Part shown: piece after piece, positions 41,597-51,391 of the stretch
Layout: each line of letters begins with the position of its first letter
Position numbering within the stretch: the first letter of the stretch is position 1
Assembly: GCF_000019725.1 (NCBI RefSeq)
Contig: NC_010505.1
Coordinates: 5,812,001 to 5,876,000, forward strand
Direction: 5' to 3'
Source: Methylobacterium radiotolerans JCM 2831
GTDB taxonomy: Bacteria; Pseudomonadota; Alphaproteobacteria; Rhizobiales; Beijerinckiaceae
DNA length: 64,000 nt
Position numbers and translations under genes: made by a program
Notes under the pieces: model-generated
Told to the model about the DNA's origin: nothing
The model's input: only the letters and a program-made list of their open reading frames with translations
Database searches by the model: none

Positions 41597-41989
41597 ATGG
41601 ATCGCGCAACGCCCGATAGTTCCGCCCCCGTGGCGCTCGTCGTGGAGGACGACGCGGCTGTGCGCGATCTCGCGACGGCGGTGCTCGAGGAGACCGACCT
41701 CGGCGTGATCGCCTGCGAGAGCGCGGAGGCGGCGCTCTCGGTGCTGGAGCGCGCGGACGTGACGGTGGCGCTTCTCTTCGCCGACGTGCGCCTGCCCGGT
41801 GCCATGGACGGAGTGTCGCTCGCCCAGGCGGTGAAGCGGCGCTGGCCGGACGTGCGCGTGGTCGTCACCTCCGGCGCGAGCCGGGACGCGCGGCTCCCGG
41901 ACCAGGCGGTCTACATGCAGAAGCCCTGGCGGGCCCTCGACGTGCTGGTCCAGGCCGAGCACGCCACCATGGCGGCCAAGGCGGCCTGA
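41597..41989 (+). CDS. Single-domain response regulator (CheY-like receiver)
   Basis: This 130-aa protein consists of one receiver domain. The acidic pair is in VVEDDAAVRDL, the phosphoacceptor is Asp63 (FADVRLPG) and the conserved Lys is in MQKPW. No output domain is present, so it acts by protein contact or as a phosphate sink. The start at 41597 has AGGAG at 41586-41590. The stop codon lies in a 22-bp tandem duplication whose second copy repeats the last codons (see findings). The kinase partner is unknown, with no sensor next to it. Confidence 0.88.
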   Translation: MDRATPDSSAPVALVVEDDAAVRDLATAVLEETDLGVIACESAEAALSVLERADVTVALLFADVRLPGAMDGVSLAQAVKRRWPDVRVVVTSGASRDARLPDQAVYMQKPWRALDVLVQAEHATMAAKAA

Positions 41990-42020
41990 GCTGGCGGCGA
42001 AGGCGGCCTGAGCTGGCGGC
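41978..42020. repeat. Tandem duplication across the receiver gene stop codon
   Basis: A 21-22 bp unit beginning AAGGCGGCCTGAGCTGGC occurs twice in tandem (41978-41999 and 42000-42020). The first copy contains the receiver gene's last codons and stop; the second copy carries an inert second stop. It is likely a recent slippage or duplication event. Confidence 0.8.
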
Positions 42021-42166
42021 CCGAGCGCGCGCCGGCCGACCCCCTTCACGTCATCGCGAGCGCTGCGACCCGATCGCCGCTCGGCTGCGGCGCCGGGACC
42101 TCGAGCTGTTCCGGCTCGTGTCGCCGCGGGTCGGAAGGGTGACCCGGTTCGAGACAGCCGCGCCAT

Positions 42167-42194
42167 GCCCCCTCTCCCGTGCGGGAGAGGGGGC
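42167..42194. repeat. Intergenic palindrome, third copy of the CCCTCTCCCG family
   Basis: A 13-bp perfect arm GCCCCCTCTCCCG (42167-42179) is followed by a 2-base loop and its complement (42182-42194). It contains the same CCCTCTCCCG core found twice between fmdA and fmdB (7343 and 7415). It lies between a receiver gene and rpsU, in convergent orientation. Confidence 0.75.
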
Positions 42195-42241
42195 CCCGCG
42201 CCACACGCGGCTCGCGTGACCGGGCGCCTCCATCCGGCCGC

Positions 42242-42273
42242 GACGCAACCCAAAGAAGACGCAACCCAAAGAA
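42242..42273. repeat. Exact 16-bp tandem duplication
   Basis: GACGCAACCCAAAGAA occurs twice head to tail (42242-42257 and 42258-42273), directly beside the rpsU terminator. It is non-coding. Confidence 0.85.
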
Positions 42274-42275
42274 AA

Positions 42276-42303
42276 AGCCCGGCCTGCGCGCGCAGGCCGG
42301 GCT
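42276..42303 (-). terminator. Rho-independent terminator of rpsU
   Basis: A 12-bp perfect stem (AGCCCGGCCTGC, 42276-42287, with its complement 42292-42303) has a 4-base loop. Five A residues at 42272-42276 read as a T-run on the minus strand. It is placed 25 bp after the rpsU stop, so it ends the rpsU transcript. Confidence 0.9.
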
Positions 42304-42327
42304 TTCTCGTGACCGGAGAGATGTCGC

Positions 42328-42663
42328 TCAGGCGGCGGGGGCCGGGCTGACCGGGGTCTGGCCGGCGGCGTTGCCACCCTGGCCCTGCGCGGCGGACGGC
42401 GACGGGAAGCCGGGACGGCGGCCGCCGGCGGGGAAGCGGGGCTTCGGCTTCGGCGCGGCGATCAGGCCCTCGCGGATCGCGGTCTTGCGGGCCTGCTTGC
42501 GGGCGCGGCGGACGGCCTCGGCCTTCTCGCGAGCCTTGCGCACGGACGGCTTCTCATAAGCCTTGCGCTGCTTCATCTCGCGGAAGATGCCCTCGCGCTG
42601 CATCTTCTTCTTGAGGACGCGGAGCGCTTGATCGACGTTGTTGTCGCGAACGAGTACCTGCAA
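42328..42663 (-). CDS. rpsU: 30S ribosomal protein S21 with extended C-terminus
   Basis: This 111-aa protein has the S21 core (residues 1-60: [56 protein letters not shown]). An unusual Lys/Pro/Gly/Ala-rich tail of about 45 residues follows, longer than the E. coli protein (71 aa). Alphaproteobacterial S21 proteins often carry such tails. It belongs to the 30S head near the mRNA exit. It is a single gene with its own terminator downstream. Confidence 0.95.
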   Translation of the reverse strand: MQVLVRDNNVDQALRVLKKKMQREGIFREMKQRKAYEKPSVRKAREKAEAVRRARKQARKTAIREGLIAAPKPKPRFPAGGRRPGFPSPSAAQGQGGNAAGQTPVSPAPAA

Positions 42664-42885
42664 CGGACTTGATCCTCTGGACCTGGATATCTGGGTTCAC
42701 GTGGCCCGCCGCCGATCTGGAAACCGGCAACGTCCCTCGCCCGGTGAGAACCCGGGAGGGACGGGAACGTCGGTTTCCGAATCGGCGTGGAGCTCACGCC
42801 TTGACGGGGCTATTACACCAAGCGCGCACCAGTTCCAACCTGTCCGCGCGATCCATCTGCGCCTGCGCCGTGCTAGGTTGCGCGG

Positions 42886-43932
42886 ATGAGACACGACGAC
42901 TCGCAGCAATTCGCCAGCGACAACTATTCCGGCATCTGCCCGGAGGCCTGGACGGCGATGGAGGCGGCCAATCGCGGCCACGCCCCGGCCTACGGCGAGG
43001 ACGCCTGGACTGCCCGGGCGGCCGACGCGTTCCGGGACCTGTTCGAGACCCCGTGCGAGGTGTTCTTCGCCTTCAACGGCACGGCCGCCAACGCGCTGGC
43101 CCTGGCGGCGTTGTGCCAGTCCTACCACAGCGTGATCTGCGCCGACTCGGCCCATGTCGAGACCGACGAGTGCGGCGCGCCGGAATTCTTCTCGAACGGC
43201 TCGAAGCTGCTGACCGTCCGGACGGAGGGCGGCAAGCTCACGCCGGAGGCGATCCGCGGGCTCGCCCAGAACCGCAGCGACATCCACTTCCCGCGGCCGC
43301 GCGTGGTGACGATCACGCAGCCCACCGAGACCGGGCAGGTCTACAGCCTCGCCGAGCTGCGGGCCCTGTCGGCGACCTGCCGGGAGCTGGGCCTCGCCCT
43401 GCACATGGACGGGTCGCGCTTCGCCAACGCCTGCGCGAGTCTCGGCTGCAGCCCGGCCGACATGACGTGGCGGTCGGGCATCGACGTGCTGTGCTTCGGC
43501 GGGACCAAGAACGGCATGCATGCCGGCGAGGCGGTGGTGTTCTTCGACGCCGCGCTCGCCGAGGATTTCGGCTACCGCTGCAAGCAGGCCGGACAGCTGG
43601 CCTCGAAGATGCGCTTCCTCGCGGCGCCCTGGGTCGGCATGCTGGAGAGCGGCGCGTGGCTCAGGAACGCGGCCCACGGCAACGCCTGCGCCCGGCGCTT
43701 CGCCGAGGCGGTCGCCGGGCTGCCGGGCGTGCGGGCGCTGTTTCCCGTCGAGGCGAACGCGGTCTTCCTGACGATGCCCGCGGCCACGATGGAGGGCCTG
43801 CGCGCCCGGGGCTGGCGATTCTACACCTTCATCGGCGGAGGCGCGCGCTTCATGTTCGCCTGGGATGCCCGGCCCGAGCGGGTCGACGAGCTGGTCGGCG
43901 ACCTGCGCGCGCTGGCGGCCGCCGCGGCCTGA
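42886..43932 (+). CDS. ltaE: Low-specificity L-threonine aldolase
   Basis: This 348-aa fold-type I PLP enzyme of the beta-eliminating lyase/threonine aldolase group has PLP Lys208 (FGGTKNGMHAG). Active-site elements include SDNYSGICPEAW, FNGTAANALALAAL, EGGKLTPEAI, TQPTETGQVYSLAEL and DGSRFANACASLG. It cleaves L-threonine and allo-threonine to glycine and acetaldehyde in the cytosol. The sequence matches the Pseudomonas-type enzyme (about 346 aa), hence the name. It is divergent from rpsU and followed at 44100 by a convergent gene. Confidence 0.88.
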   Translation: MRHDDSQQFASDNYSGICPEAWTAMEAANRGHAPAYGEDAWTARAADAFRDLFETPCEVFFAFNGTAANALALAALCQSYHSVICADSAHVETDECGAPEFFSNGSKLLTVRTEGGKLTPEAIRGLAQNRSDIHFPRPRVVTITQPTETGQVYSLAELRALSATCRELGLALHMDGSRFANACASLGCSPADMTWRSGIDVLCFGGTKNGMHAGEAVVFFDAALAEDFGYRCKQAGQLASKMRFLAAPWVGMLESGAWLRNAAHGNACARRFAEAVAGLPGVRALFPVEANAVFLTMPAATMEGLRARGWRFYTFIGGGARFMFAWDARPERVDELVGDLRALAAAAA

Positions 43933-44099
43933 GCCGCTGGACACAGAGGTTCGGAGCCGCACCGGAGGTGTTTCGCGCGCCGGTGCCGGGTTTCCCTGAG
44001 CGGTGTGAGTACGCTGGCGCGACGTGCGCTCGCGATGACGGAGGGATCGGAAACCCGGGCTCGAGAGAAATGGAACCGCGCGAGGCCGCGGTTCGCCCC

Positions 44100-45287
44100 C
44101 TACAGCAGCGCCAGATCCGCCGGGTCCGCGCTCGGGAAGACCCGCCGCAGGCTCGCCGGGTCGAGCCCGTAGAGCCGCCGGATCAGGCCGCCCAGCAGCC
44201 CGCGATAGTCGGTGAGCACGGGATAGTCCCGGTTCTGGAACAGGTGCGCCTCGTCGGTCCGCACCTGCGGCCCCGCGATCCGGCCGCCGCGCACCCCGCC
44301 GCCGAGGATCCAGTAGACGCTGCCGTGCCCGTGGTCGGTGCCGCGGCTGCCGTTCTCCCGGAAGGTGCGCCCGAACTCCGACAGCACGACCACCACCGTG
44401 TCGGACCAGCCCGGCCCGATCTCCTCGGCGAAGCCCGCGAGGCCGCGCCCCAGCTCGCCTAGCCGGTCGGCGAGGTAGCCAGTGCCGGCGCCCTGGTTCA
44501 CGTGCGTGTCCCAGCCGCCGACATCCACGAAGCCGAGGTTGAAATTCTCGCGCATCAGGCGGCCGATCCGCCGGGCCGACAGCTCGAAGCCCTTGGGCGA
44601 GACCGCCCCGCGGTCGGCCTGGCCGGCATGGTCCGAGATCGTGTGGTAGACCGCGTCGCGCACCCGGAACCCCTCGGTCACGGCGGCGGCCAGCTTGGTG
44701 TCGCTGTACATGGCGGCGATCAGGCGGGCCTGCCGGTCGTCGATGCCGGGCTTGCCGACGCCGTTGATGGCGATGTTGGGCACCGTCTCGCCGCCCCGGA
44801 AGATCAGCGGCATCTGGTCGGTGAAGGCGATCGGCCGGACCCGCGTCAGCTCCGCGGCGAGCCGGGCCATGAAGCCGGAATTGTAGTCGCGGGCGGCCCC
44901 GACCGTCTGGCCCATCTCGATCGTGTCCTGCGTCTCGAAATGGCTCCGGGTCAGGTCGTCGGTGCCGGCGAACGGCACGAAGGCGGCCTGGCCCCTGGCG
45001 TAGAGCGGCAGGAGCGTCTCGCGCAGCGCCGGGTGCAGGCTCCAGTCGGCGTCGAGCGCCAGCGCCGCCCTCGGGTCAGTGGTATCGGGCTTGGCGATCG
45101 CGAGGTTCGGCCGCGACCGGTAGTAGAAGTCGCTGCCGGTCGGGATCACCACGTTGGCGGCGTCGTAGGCGCCGCGCAGGAACACCACGAGGAGGCGCGC
45201 GTCGGCCTTCGGGGCGGCCCAGACGCGGCCGGCCACCGTCGACAGGCCGAGGGCCGCGGCGGCGCGGATCAGGTCGCGACGGGTCAT
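44100..45287 (-). CDS. DUF1501 domain-containing protein (exported, alkaline-phosphatase-like)
   Basis: This 395-aa protein has a Tat-type signal (TRRDLIRAAAALGLSTVAGRVWAAP, residues 1-25) and a DUF1501 domain. Its motifs are LLVVFLRGAYDAANVVIP, RSHFETQDTIEMGQ, FVDVGGWDTHVNQGAG, VVVVLSEFGRTFRENGSRGTDHGHGSVYWILGGGVRGG and LTDYRGLLGGLIRRLYGL. The fold is alkaline phosphatase-like; conserved Asp/His residues imply metal binding, but no substrate is established. It overlaps the upstream DUF1800 gene by 4 bp (ATGA), so the pair is translationally coupled. Confidence 0.87.
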   Translation of the reverse strand: MTRRDLIRAAAALGLSTVAGRVWAAPKADARLLVVFLRGAYDAANVVIPTGSDFYYRSRPNLAIAKPDTTDPRAALALDADWSLHPALRETLLPLYARGQAAFVPFAGTDDLTRSHFETQDTIEMGQTVGAARDYNSGFMARLAAELTRVRPIAFTDQMPLIFRGGETVPNIAINGVGKPGIDDRQARLIAAMYSDTKLAAAVTEGFRVRDAVYHTISDHAGQADRGAVSPKGFELSARRIGRLMRENFNLGFVDVGGWDTHVNQGAGTGYLADRLGELGRGLAGFAEEIGPGWSDTVVVVLSEFGRTFRENGSRGTDHGHGSVYWILGGGVRGGRIAGPQVRTDEAHLFQNRDYPVLTDYRGLLGGLIRRLYGLDPASLRRVFPSADPADLALL

Positions 45288-46810
45288 CGCATGAACTCCG
45301 GCGAGGCGAGATAGAGGGTGTTCCAGTCCTGCGGCGAGACGGCCTGTGCGAGGGCCGCCCGCGTCGCCGCCGACAGGGTGCCGGACAACGCCGCGAAGTA
45401 GAGCCCGTTCGCGAGCACCGGGAAGGCCGGCTCCTCGGGCTGATCGGGCAGCGCCGGCTTGAACAGGCCGGCCGAGCCGGACCCGATCTGCCGGGCGACC
45501 TCGAACCGCGTCGCGAGCTGTCCCGGCCCGGTCCAGGCGGCCGCATCGAGGGGGTAGCCGTCCGGCGTCGAGCGGTTGAACAGGCCCTCGCCGAGGCGGT
45601 TCAGCCAGCCGAGCACCGGGCCGGCGTTGCGGATGACGCGCTCGTCGTAGGCCATGCGCAGGGCCGAGAAGACGTAGCGGACCGGGTCCTTGAAGGCGCC
45701 GGCGCGCCCGGCCGCGAGGGCCGGCTCGCGCACCAGCGCCTCCATCACGGCGGCGATGTCGCCGTCGGTCCGCGTGAAGACGGCGGCGAGCCGGGCGACG
45801 AGCGCGTCGTCGGGCGGCTGACCGAGGAAGTAGGTCGCCAGCGCCCGGGAGACGTTGGTCGCGGTGGCGGGGTTGCGGGCGATCAGGTCGACCGCCTCCT
45901 CGACCTCGGCCCAGCCGCGGCCCCGGATGCGCGTGCCGAGGAATACCTTGTCGCCGTAATCGTGCCGGTCCGGGTTGAACGCGAACAGGCCGTCCCGGCG
46001 GAAATCGGCGGCGTGCTCGGGGCGGAGCTTCGGGGTCTCGGGCTTCAGGTCGATGCCGACCCCGCTCAGGATCCGGGCCAGCGCCTCGACGTCGCCCTGC
46101 GTGTAGCCGGAGCCCACGCCCATCGTGTGCAGCTCCATGATCTCCCGGGCGTAGTTCTCGTTCGGGCGGCCCGCCGCGTTGGCGTCGTTGTCGAGGTAGC
46201 GGAGCATCGCTGGGTGGCGCAGGCTCGCCATCAGCAGGTCGCGGAAGTGCCCGAGCACGTGCGGGCGGATCGCCGTGTCGAGGTAGTCGCCCACGGCGGC
46301 GCGCAGGGTCGACTTCCCCTGGTGAACGTTGAACCGGTTGAACCAGAACCACGTCAGCCGCTCGCGCAGCTGGTCGGGGCTGTAGAGCGCCCGCAGCACC
46401 CAGACGGAGGCGGCGTTCCGCGCGGCCGCGTTGAGCGCGTTCTGGAAGGCCTGCTGCGCGGCCTTCCGGGCCTCGGGATCCGGCATGTCCTTGGCTGCCC
46501 TGGCCTGTGCGTCCAGCGCCTGGGCGCGCTCGAACAGGCTGCCCGGCGGGGTCAGCGCGTCGACCTGCGCCTGGGCGGCGGGCGGCAGGCGCGATTCGGC
46601 CGGCGGGTGGAGCTGCGCGGTGAGCCAGCGGGCCCGCCCCTCCGCGGTGAGCCGCGCGAAGGCCGACGGCGTGGCGCCCCAGGTCAGGGCATCCAGGAAG
46701 GCGGCGTCGGCCGCGGCGCGCTGCGGCGCCTCGGCCGCGCGGGGCGCAGGGCCCGCCGCGGCGAGCAGCAGGGCGGTGACCAGACAGCAGCGTGGTGCGG
46801 CGCGCGACAT
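45284..46810 (-). CDS. DUF1800 domain-containing protein (exported)
   Basis: This 508-aa protein has a signal peptide (residues about 1-25, ALLLAAAGPAPRAAEAP) and the DUF1800 pattern. It carries LRERLTWFWFNRFNVHQGKSTLRAAVGDYLDTAIRPHVLGHFRDLLMASLRHPAMLRYLDN, then GRPNENYAREIMELHTMGVGSGYTQGDVEALARILSGVGI. A long helical rest follows. DUF1800 is usually encoded beside DUF1501, as here, and the pair is predicted to act outside the cytoplasm, but the function is unproven. It is divergent from prfC, with 185 bp between. Confidence 0.87.
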   Translation of the reverse strand: MSRAAPRCCLVTALLLAAAGPAPRAAEAPQRAAADAAFLDALTWGATPSAFARLTAEGRARWLTAQLHPPAESRLPPAAQAQVDALTPPGSLFERAQALDAQARAAKDMPDPEARKAAQQAFQNALNAAARNAASVWVLRALYSPDQLRERLTWFWFNRFNVHQGKSTLRAAVGDYLDTAIRPHVLGHFRDLLMASLRHPAMLRYLDNDANAAGRPNENYAREIMELHTMGVGSGYTQGDVEALARILSGVGIDLKPETPKLRPEHAADFRRDGLFAFNPDRHDYGDKVFLGTRIRGRGWAEVEEAVDLIARNPATATNVSRALATYFLGQPPDDALVARLAAVFTRTDGDIAAVMEALVREPALAAGRAGAFKDPVRYVFSALRMAYDERVIRNAGPVLGWLNRLGEGLFNRSTPDGYPLDAAAWTGPGQLATRFEVARQIGSGSAGLFKPALPDQPEEPAFPVLANGLYFAALSGTLSAATRAALAQAVSPQDWNTLYLASPEFMR

Positions 46811-46995
46811 CGGGGCCTCGCGGAGCGGGGATCGGCCGGGGAAGCGTGGTGCCGCCCCCCTGTACGGTGCCTGAAAGGCGGCCCGATTCTGCCGCCGTCT
46901 TTGCCAATATCGGGGCTTGCCGCTACACGATCCCGAGACCGCGCGAGTGCCGCGCCGCGCACCACCACGTTCCGCCGACCCAGGGCGTTCGCTCC

Positions 46996-48609
<1,614 letters not shown>

Positions 48610-48615
48610 CGCGTT

Positions 48616-48645
48616 GCGGCGCCGGCTCGTCTTCGCGGGCGCCGC
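48616..48645. terminator. Hairpin between convergent prfC and receiver genes, possible terminator
   Basis: GCGGCGCC (48616-48623) and GGCGCCGC (48638-48645) form an 8-bp stem with a 14-base loop, just after the prfC stop. There is no T-run, so any terminator role is tentative. Confidence 0.3.
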
Positions 48646-48727
48646 GTAGCGATCCGGGGGATCCCGACCTTCGGTGAGGTCCCGCCGCCCTGGGTCTCTT
48701 CGCGGCCCTCGCGGGGGCGGCGCGGCG

Positions 48728-49186
48728 TCAGAACTTCCCGAGCATCGGAAATTCGACGCTCAGGGTCGATTCGGACGCGATCGGCGCCTCGCGCTTGCGC
48801 GGCTTGCGGTTGAGCACCTGCTTCAGCTTGGTCTTCAGCACCGCCATGTCGAACGGCTTGAGGATGAAGGCGTCCGCGCCCGCCTGGTGGGCGAGGTTGA
48901 TGTCCTCGAAGTCGAAGGACGACTCGGTGAGCATGAAGGGCGTGTTCATCAGCGTGTCGTCGGCGCGGATCTCGCGCAGCAGGCTGATCCCGTCCATCGG
49001 CTCCATGTCCAGATCGGAGATCACCAGGGCGTAGCGGCGCTGCCGCATCCGCTCCAGCGCCTCGGGGGCGCTGGTGACGCCCTCGACATCCGGGAAGCCG
49101 ATGCGGGTCATCAGCATCACGATCAGCCGCAGGAGCTTCTCCTGATCGTCGACGATGAGAATCGGGGGCGTATCGCTCTCGGACAT
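48728..49186 (-). CDS. CheY-like response regulator (single receiver domain)
   Basis: This 152-aa protein has one receiver domain (residues about 8-125; acidic pair in IVDDQ, phosphoacceptor Asp58 in VISDLDMEPMDG, Thr in LTESS, Lys in ILKPF) and a C-terminal charged linker. The DMEPMDG wording and no output domain put it in the CheY-like group. It is 7 bp downstream of a BLUF protein gene, so the two are co-transcribed. This suggests light input to a phosphorelay or motor. The flagellar genes begin 310 bp beyond the pair, divergently. Confidence 0.9.
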   Translation of the reverse strand: MSESDTPPILIVDDQEKLLRLIVMLMTRIGFPDVEGVTSAPEALERMRQRRYALVISDLDMEPMDGISLLREIRADDTLMNTPFMLTESSFDFEDINLAHQAGADAFILKPFDMAVLKTKLKQVLNRKPRKREAPIASESTLSVEFPMLGKF

Positions 49187-49193
49187 CGGCGGC

Positions 49194-49661
49194 TCAGATG
49201 AAGAGGTGGTCGATGCCCTGACGGGACATCGCGTCGGATTGGAGCGACAGGCACAGCCCGTGGATCGCGGACGCCTTCGGCGTTCCGCGCTGGAGCATCG
49301 GGAGAAGGTTGGCCTTGGCGAACAGCGTGTCGTTCCCGACCGTGCGCTGCGCGCTCTTGAACGAGTGGACGAACTCGCGCTTGGCGATCTCCCGCCACTC
49401 GCTGATCTGGACGTCGCGGTGGCGGCTGTCGGCGCTCACGCGATCGAAGGTCTCGTGCACCGACGTGCGCTCGCCCTCGATCACTTGGCAGGCGAAGTTG
49501 CCCTCGATGACCAGGAAGCTCGTGATCACCGCGAACTCGTTCTTCTTCTGGGCGGTGCGTCCGATCTCGCTGATCTGCTCGGACCGCTTCGCCGCGTCCG
49601 ACGACAGGTTCAGGCGCGAGAAGTAGATGATGTGGACGAGGCTCGTCCGTTTCGCCCGCAT
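49194..49661 (-). CDS. BLUF-domain blue-light receptor
   Basis: This 155-aa protein has the BLUF flavin-binding pattern: Tyr13 in VHIIYFSRLN, Asn41 in KKNEFAVITSFL and Gln59 in FACQVIEGE. The Asn-Gln distance of 18 equals that of AppA and Slr1694; the Tyr-Asn distance is 4 residues longer. The conserved Gly after the Asn is replaced (ITSFL), and the Trp/Met region near residue 100 is not recognised, so photochemistry may differ. The remaining C-terminal 50 residues have no known effector. It is operonic with the CheY-like gene. Confidence 0.8.
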   Translation of the reverse strand: MRAKRTSLVHIIYFSRLNLSSDAAKRSEQISEIGRTAQKKNEFAVITSFLVIEGNFACQVIEGERTSVHETFDRVSADSRHRDVQISEWREIAKREFVHSFKSAQRTVGNDTLFAKANLLPMLQRGTPKASAIHGLCLSLQSDAMSRQGIDHLFI

Positions 49662-49817
49662 GATCCCGAGATCCGAAATCCGTACCCGTTCAGCGCTTCC
49701 GGACAGGACTCACCGCGCGTGGCCCCGGCCCGGCGGCATCATCGCGCGCGCCGAATAACGCCGCGTAAACGCGACGGGCGGATCTGCCGGGCGGGATCGC
49801 ACGGGGTGTGGACGTGA

Positions 49818-49836
49818 CCCGGCAGGATCTGCCGGG
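49818..49836. promoter_or_regulatory. Palindrome CCCGGCA-N5-TGCCGGG, candidate enhancer (FlbD-type) site upstream of flgE
   Basis: A perfect 7-bp inverted repeat with a 5-bp spacer lies about 82 bp upstream of the -24 box of the flgE sigma54 promoter. That is the distance used by NtrC-type activators. A related half-site (TGCCGGG) recurs in the upstream direct repeat at 49780-49793. A similar CTGCCG/CGGCAG palindrome precedes flgI (57738-57752). The FlbD assignment is inferred. Confidence 0.55.
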
Positions 49837-49907
49837 CGCGCCGTCGAGACCGGCGAACCCTGCCGGGCCGGCGGCAGCACACGCTCGATCTATCAAAGGC
49901 TTAGCCC

Positions 49908-49922
49908 TGGCACGCCGGTTGC
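49908..49922 (+). promoter_or_regulatory. Sigma54 promoter of flgE
   Basis: TGGCACG-N4-TTGC matches the sigma54 consensus at every conserved base, with GG (49909-49910) and GC (49921-49922) separated by exactly 10 bp. The predicted start is near 49934, 38 bp before the flgE ATG. Class II/III flagellar genes of alphaproteobacteria are commonly RpoN/FlbD controlled. Confidence 0.85.
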
Positions 49923-49971
49923 GGCAGCCCCGGCCTGCGGGCCGAAGCGGCGCGCATCGGGATCGTTCGCC

Positions 49972-51357
49972 ATGGATCTTTTCTCCGCGCTGCAGACCTC
50001 GGTCTCCGGACTCCAGTCGCAGTCCTACGCCATCAGCAACATCTCCGGGAACATCGCGAACTCGCAGACGACCGGCTACAAGCGCATCGACACCAGCTTC
50101 GTCGACCTGATGTCCGAGAAGACGCCCGACCGGGAAATCGCGGGTTCGGTGTTGGCCAAGTCGCAGCTCACCAACACGCTGGCCGGCAACATCGTCTCGT
50201 CGAGCGTGCCCACCAACATGGCGATCAACGGCCAGGGTTTCTTCACCGTCGTGCAGAAGACCGGCGACGCGAACGGCGCCACGACCTTCGGCGGCACGGA
50301 CCTGTACACGCGCCGGGGCGATTTTGCCCAGGACAAGGACGGCTACCTCGTCAACGGCGCAGGCGGATACCTGACCGGCTCCAACCTCGATCCCATCACC
50401 GGACAGACGACCAGCATCGGTCCGATCAAGATCGGCAACGCGACGCTGCCGGCGCAGGCCACCACGACGATCACCTACGCCGCCAACCTGCCCTCGACGC
50501 CGAGCACGTCGGCGTCGGCGACGTCGGGCTCCGATCTCTACAATCAGAACACCGCGGCCGTCGTGACCTCCGGATCGGGGAAGACCGGCGTCAAGGTCGA
50601 CTCGACCCAGACCGGCGCCGTCTCGACCTTCATGAGCAACAGCATCGCCGGCCCGTCGCTGCCGGTCTATACGTCGACCGGCGCGCCGCTCACGCTGACG
50701 ACCCGCTGGGCCAAGGTCCAGGACGCGACGACGACGCCGGCTCAGCCGGCCGTGTGGAACCTGTACTACTCCACCAATCCGAGCGCGCTCAGCACGTCCG
50801 ACTGGAACAACGTGGGCACGGCCTTCACCTTCGACTCGACCGGCAAGCTCACCTCGCCCTCGACGAACCCGATCGCGCTCGGGCCCGTCACCATGGGCGA
50901 CTACACGTTCCCCAGCCTCACCATGAATCTCGGCTCGTCCGGCCTGACGCAGTACGCCGACACCACCGGCGCGGCGACGACCAACGCGCTGACGCAGAAC
51001 GGCAACAGCTCCGGCACGCTGACGAGCGTGGCCGTCGGTCCGGACGGCAAGGTCAACGGCACCTTCTCCAACGGTTCGGTCGTGGCACTCGCCTCGGTCG
51101 GTGTGGTCCAGTTCGCCAATGCGGACGGGCTGAAGGCCGATACGAACGGGAACTATCTTCAGACCGTCGATTCGGGGCCGCCGCTCTCGGGGCTCAACGG
51201 CAGCACGATCTCGGGTGCCAGCAACGAGCAATCGAACACCGACATTGCGTCGGAATTCTCTAAGATGATCGTAACCCAGCAGGCTTACTCTGCGAACACG
51301 CGCGTCATGTCGACGGCCCAGACGATGATGTCTGATCTGCTGAACGTGATCCGCTGA
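49972..51357 (+). CDS. flgE: Flagellar hook protein FlgE
   Basis: This 461-aa rod/hook-family protein has an N-terminal LQTSVSGLQSQSYAISNISGNIANSQTTGYKRIDTSFVDL motif (residues about 6-50). A Ser/Thr/Gly-rich middle follows, then the C-terminal EFSKMIVTQQAYSANTRVMSTAQTMMSDLLNVIR heptad helix. The terminal helices pair to form the D0 core of the hook. A central Thr-rich region replaces the usual D1/D2 domains. It is the first gene of flgE-flgK-flgL, transcribed from a sigma54 promoter at 49908. It is exported by the type III apparatus without a cleaved signal. Confidence 0.93.
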   Translation: MDLFSALQTSVSGLQSQSYAISNISGNIANSQTTGYKRIDTSFVDLMSEKTPDREIAGSVLAKSQLTNTLAGNIVSSSVPTNMAINGQGFFTVVQKTGDANGATTFGGTDLYTRRGDFAQDKDGYLVNGAGGYLTGSNLDPITGQTTSIGPIKIGNATLPAQATTTITYAANLPSTPSTSASATSGSDLYNQNTAAVVTSGSGKTGVKVDSTQTGAVSTFMSNSIAGPSLPVYTSTGAPLTLTTRWAKVQDATTTPAQPAVWNLYYSTNPSALSTSDWNNVGTAFTFDSTGKLTSPSTNPIALGPVTMGDYTFPSLTMNLGSSGLTQYADTTGAATTNALTQNGNSSGTLTSVAVGPDGKVNGTFSNGSVVALASVGVVQFANADGLKADTNGNYLQTVDSGPPLSGLNGSTISGASNEQSNTDIASEFSKMIVTQQAYSANTRVMSTAQTMMSDLLNVIR

Positions 51358-51391
51358 GTGAGGGTGCGAATCGAGCCGCGGAGGCCGTGAC

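Larger units (their letters stand above)
49662..49971. other. 310-bp divergent region between the BLUF gene and flgE
   Basis: The region contains a canonical sigma54 promoter at 49908-49922 and a palindrome at 49818-49836 (both listed). A direct repeat GGATCTGCCGGGCG occurs at 49780-49793 and 49825-49838. No gene is supported here. The minus-strand BLUF gene probably has its own promoter near 49690-49740, which I could not define. Confidence 0.6.
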
